A stretch of 7,634 nucleotides of DNA from Lachnospiraceae bacterium. Lineage in GTDB: Bacteria > Bacillota > Clostridia > Lachnospirales > Lachnospiraceae. Position 1 is the first letter of the stretch; the number at the start of each line of letters is the position of its first letter. The position numbers were made by a program, and so were the translations under genes. Under the pieces are notes generated by a model. It searched no databases and had not been told where the DNA came from. It saw nothing but the letters and a program-made list of their open reading frames with translations. Positions 6,021 through 7,634 of the stretch are shown one piece after another. The stretch spans positions 1 to 7,634 of the forward strand of contig JAILIO010000221.1 of assembly GCA_024695225.1 (NCBI GenBank), read 5' to 3'.

Positions 6021-6792
6021 GGCAGGGAAAAAAAGACTTTGGCAGGATTACAGACGCTTGGGTTCTCCCGAAATAAGGGAGCAGCTCATAGTTGAGTATG
6101 CGCCTTTGGTAAAGATCGTTGCCGGGCGGCTTTCAATGTATCTCGGTGGCAATGTTGAATATGACGATCTTGTGAGTTATGGCGTTTTTGGTCTGATAGA
6201 TGCCATTGACAGATTTGATGATCTTAAAGATGTAAAGTTTGAGACTTATGCATCTCTCCGGATAAGAGGGTCTGTTCTCGATCAGATCCGGAAAATGGAC
6301 TGGATTCCCAGGACAGTCAGACAGAGACAGAAAAGAATAGATGATGCGATCCGGGAAATAGAAGCGGAAACCGGACATCAGGCTTCTGATGAAGAGATTA
6401 GGAACAAACTGGGCATCACCGAGGATGAATTGCTGAATTGGCAGTCCCAGATGAAGGTGACCGGTGTTGTTTCACTTGACGAGTTTATGGAGCAGGGTGC
6501 CGATGTCTCAGGCTCACAGCAGATCTACAACAGGTCTTCATTTAACGATGGACCTGAGGAAGCTCTGGAGAAGAAAGAACTCAAACAGATGCTCAAGGAT
6601 TCCCTTGAGAACCTGACTGAAAAAGAGCGCAATGTGGTCATGCTCTATTACTATGAAGACATGACTCTCAAGGAGATCAGCCAGTCCATGGGAGTGTCTG
6701 AATCCAGAGTTTCACAGTTGCATTCAAAAGCCATTCAAAAGATGAGAAAGATTCTTGGTGATTATATAGGTCTGGTCACAAACAGGGCTTAA
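6013..6792 (+). CDS. fliA: Flagellar RNA polymerase sigma factor, FliA/SigD/WhiG family
   Basis: Sigma-28-type factor that directs RNA polymerase to late flagellar, motility and chemotaxis promoters. The 259 aa match the family. Region 2 covers about 24-100: EYAPLVKIVAGRL, then DDLVSYGVFGLIDAIDRFD (51-69), then KFETYASLRIRGSVLDQIR (75-93), followed by the family hallmark MDWIPRTVRQRQ. Region 3 is about 105-160. Region 4 is about 190-250, with LTEKERNVVMLYYYEDMT and a helix-turn-helix at 219-240 (LKEISQSMGVSESRVSQLHS). The start is certain: in-frame TGA and TAA stops at 6004-6009 leave only the ATG at 6013, and the next in-frame ATG is deep in region 2. No good Shine-Dalgarno precedes it (only GCGG/GGA-like bases near 5995-5999), so coupling to the overlapping 25-codon ORF is likely. 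Its anti-sigma factor FlgM is not in the window. Confidence 0.96.
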   Translation: MDEAGKKRLWQDYRRLGSPEIREQLIVEYAPLVKIVAGRLSMYLGGNVEYDDLVSYGVFGLIDAIDRFDDLKDVKFETYASLRIRGSVLDQIRKMDWIPRTVRQRQKRIDDAIREIEAETGHQASDEEIRNKLGITEDELLNWQSQMKVTGVVSLDEFMEQGADVSGSQQIYNRSSFNDGPEEALEKKELKQMLKDSLENLTEKERNVVMLYYYEDMTLKEISQSMGVSESRVSQLHSKAIQKMRKILGDYIGLVTNRA

Positions 6793-6808
6793 AAGGCGGA
6801 GGTATCAA

Positions 6809-7634
6809 ATGAACGGTTATTTCAGACTGATTGCCGGGAACGGCGGAACCATAATAGAACTCTTTGCCCCAAAAGATGGTGGAAAACCTCTTGATCCGGT
6901 GGAAGTTACTGAATATCTGAAGACCAGAAATATATGGTTTGATTCCAAGGAACTCATTAAGGCAGTGGGGGCAGCTGCAACCGAAGATAAAAAGATAGCT
7001 ATAAATAAAAACACCATAGTTCCCGAAAGGGAGGCTTGTGTATATAACATTTCCCCGGATGAGATGACTGTGACAGCCCGGTTTTATGCGGGATGCGCCG
7101 GAACCGAAGATATGACTGAGGAAGAGGTGCTTTCAGATCTGAAAAACCGAGGGGTGGTATTCGGCATCGACAGACAGGCGGTCCACGATTTTTTTGCCGG
7201 TGAGAGAAAATACTGCACAGATGTGGTATTTGCCAATGGAACTCCCATCAGGGAAGGCAAGGACGGCTATGTGGAGTATCTTTTTGACACGGATATGAGA
7301 GCAAAGCCCAAACTGAACGAAGACGGAAGTGTTGATTTCTTCCATCTGGATATGCTCAGGGAGTGCAAAGAAGGGGATGAACTTGCAATACTCCATGCCG
7401 CTGATCCCGGTGAAAGCGGACAGACTGTCACAGGACACTTCGTAAAGCCCAGGGATGTGAAGAAGGCCCATTTTGATTTCGGTAAGAATGTTCAGATGTC
7501 GGAAGACGGGAAGAAACTCATCTGCGCCCAGAATGGACATATCGAATTCATCCAGGGCAGGATATCGGTATCGGATGTTCTTCAGGTCAGCAATGTGGAT
7601 CCTTCCACAGGTGATGTGGAGTACGATGGCAATA
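6809..7634 (+). CDS. fapA: FapA family (DUF342) protein, 3' partial
   Basis: The frame is open from the ATG at 6809 to the window end (275 complete codons) with no stop, so the gene continues beyond it. GGAGG at 6798-6802 with 6-nt spacing sets the start, 16 nt after the sigma-factor stop. The N-terminal ~85 residues (MNGYFRLIAGNGGTIIELFA...) match the usual lead-in of this family. The DUF342/FapA region shows TVTARFYAG (87-95), LKNRGVVFGI near 115-125, VVFANGTPI (about 139-147), EYLFDTD from 156, and the turn PGESGQTVTG (200-209). SEDGKKLICAQNGHIEF and a repetitive C-terminal part follow. FapA is named from Vibrio vulnificus, where it is needed for flagellation; the biochemical role in Firmicutes is unclear. 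No signal peptide or membrane helix is visible. Assignment rests on motif recognition, not a search. Confidence 0.9.
   Translation, partial: MNGYFRLIAGNGGTIIELFAPKDGGKPLDPVEVTEYLKTRNIWFDSKELIKAVGAAATEDKKIAINKNTIVPEREACVYNISPDEMTVTARFYAGCAGTEDMTEEEVLSDLKNRGVVFGIDRQAVHDFFAGERKYCTDVVFANGTPIREGKDGYVEYLFDTDMRAKPKLNEDGSVDFFHLDMLRECKEGDELAILHAADPGESGQTVTGHFVKPRDVKKAHFDFGKNVQMSEDGKKLICAQNGHIEFIQGRISVSDVLQVSNVDPSTGDVEYDGN

Overview
The window is one dense, wholly plus-strand block of a flagellar/chemotaxis operon. Gene order is [c-di-GMP-binding PilZ protein, 5' truncated]-cheB-cheA-cheW-cheC-cheD-[142-aa membrane protein]-[25-codon mini-ORF]-fliA(sigD)-[FapA/DUF342 protein, 3' truncated]. The core cheB-cheA-cheW-cheC-cheD-sigma order is that of the Bacillus subtilis fla/che operon, which indicates a motile Firmicute. 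Heavy AGA/AGG and ATA codon use, AGGAGG-type ribosome binding sites, a PilZ protein just before cheB and a FapA protein just after the sigma factor suggest a Clostridia member, probably Lachnospiraceae-like. That placement is inferred from memory of the families, not from a search.

Layout: 1-534 is the C-terminal part of a YcgR-like PilZ protein with an intact c-di-GMP motif. After a 93-nt gap, the largest in the window, comes cheB (628-1698), then cheA (1735-3870), cheW (3884-4351), cheC (4365-5006) and cheD (5024-5509). Gaps between these are 13 to 36 nt, so they are almost certainly co-transcribed. A small two-helix membrane protein of unknown function (5522-5950) follows. It overlaps a 25-codon mini-ORF (5943-6020), which in turn overlaps the start of the flagellar sigma factor (6013-6792). 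The FapA-family gene starts at 6809 and runs off the window. There are no RNA genes, mobile elements, CRISPR arrays, convincing terminators or strong internal promoters, and no gene on the minus strand.

Together the genes encode most of a Bacillus-type adaptation circuit. CheA and CheW form the receptor-coupled kinase. CheB demethylates receptors. CheD deamidates receptors and partners CheC, a CheY-P phosphatase. The sigma factor drives late flagellar genes. The PilZ protein adds c-di-GMP control of motility. CheY, CheR, receptors, FlgM and FlhF/FlhG are not in the window.

Most catalytic residues are in place, so the chemotaxis genes themselves are ordinary. The parts most worth a second look are the cheD-fliA interval (an unrecognised membrane protein and a mini-ORF with a strong Shine-Dalgarno feeding a sigma factor that lacks one) and a 9-bp hairpin between cheB and cheA.
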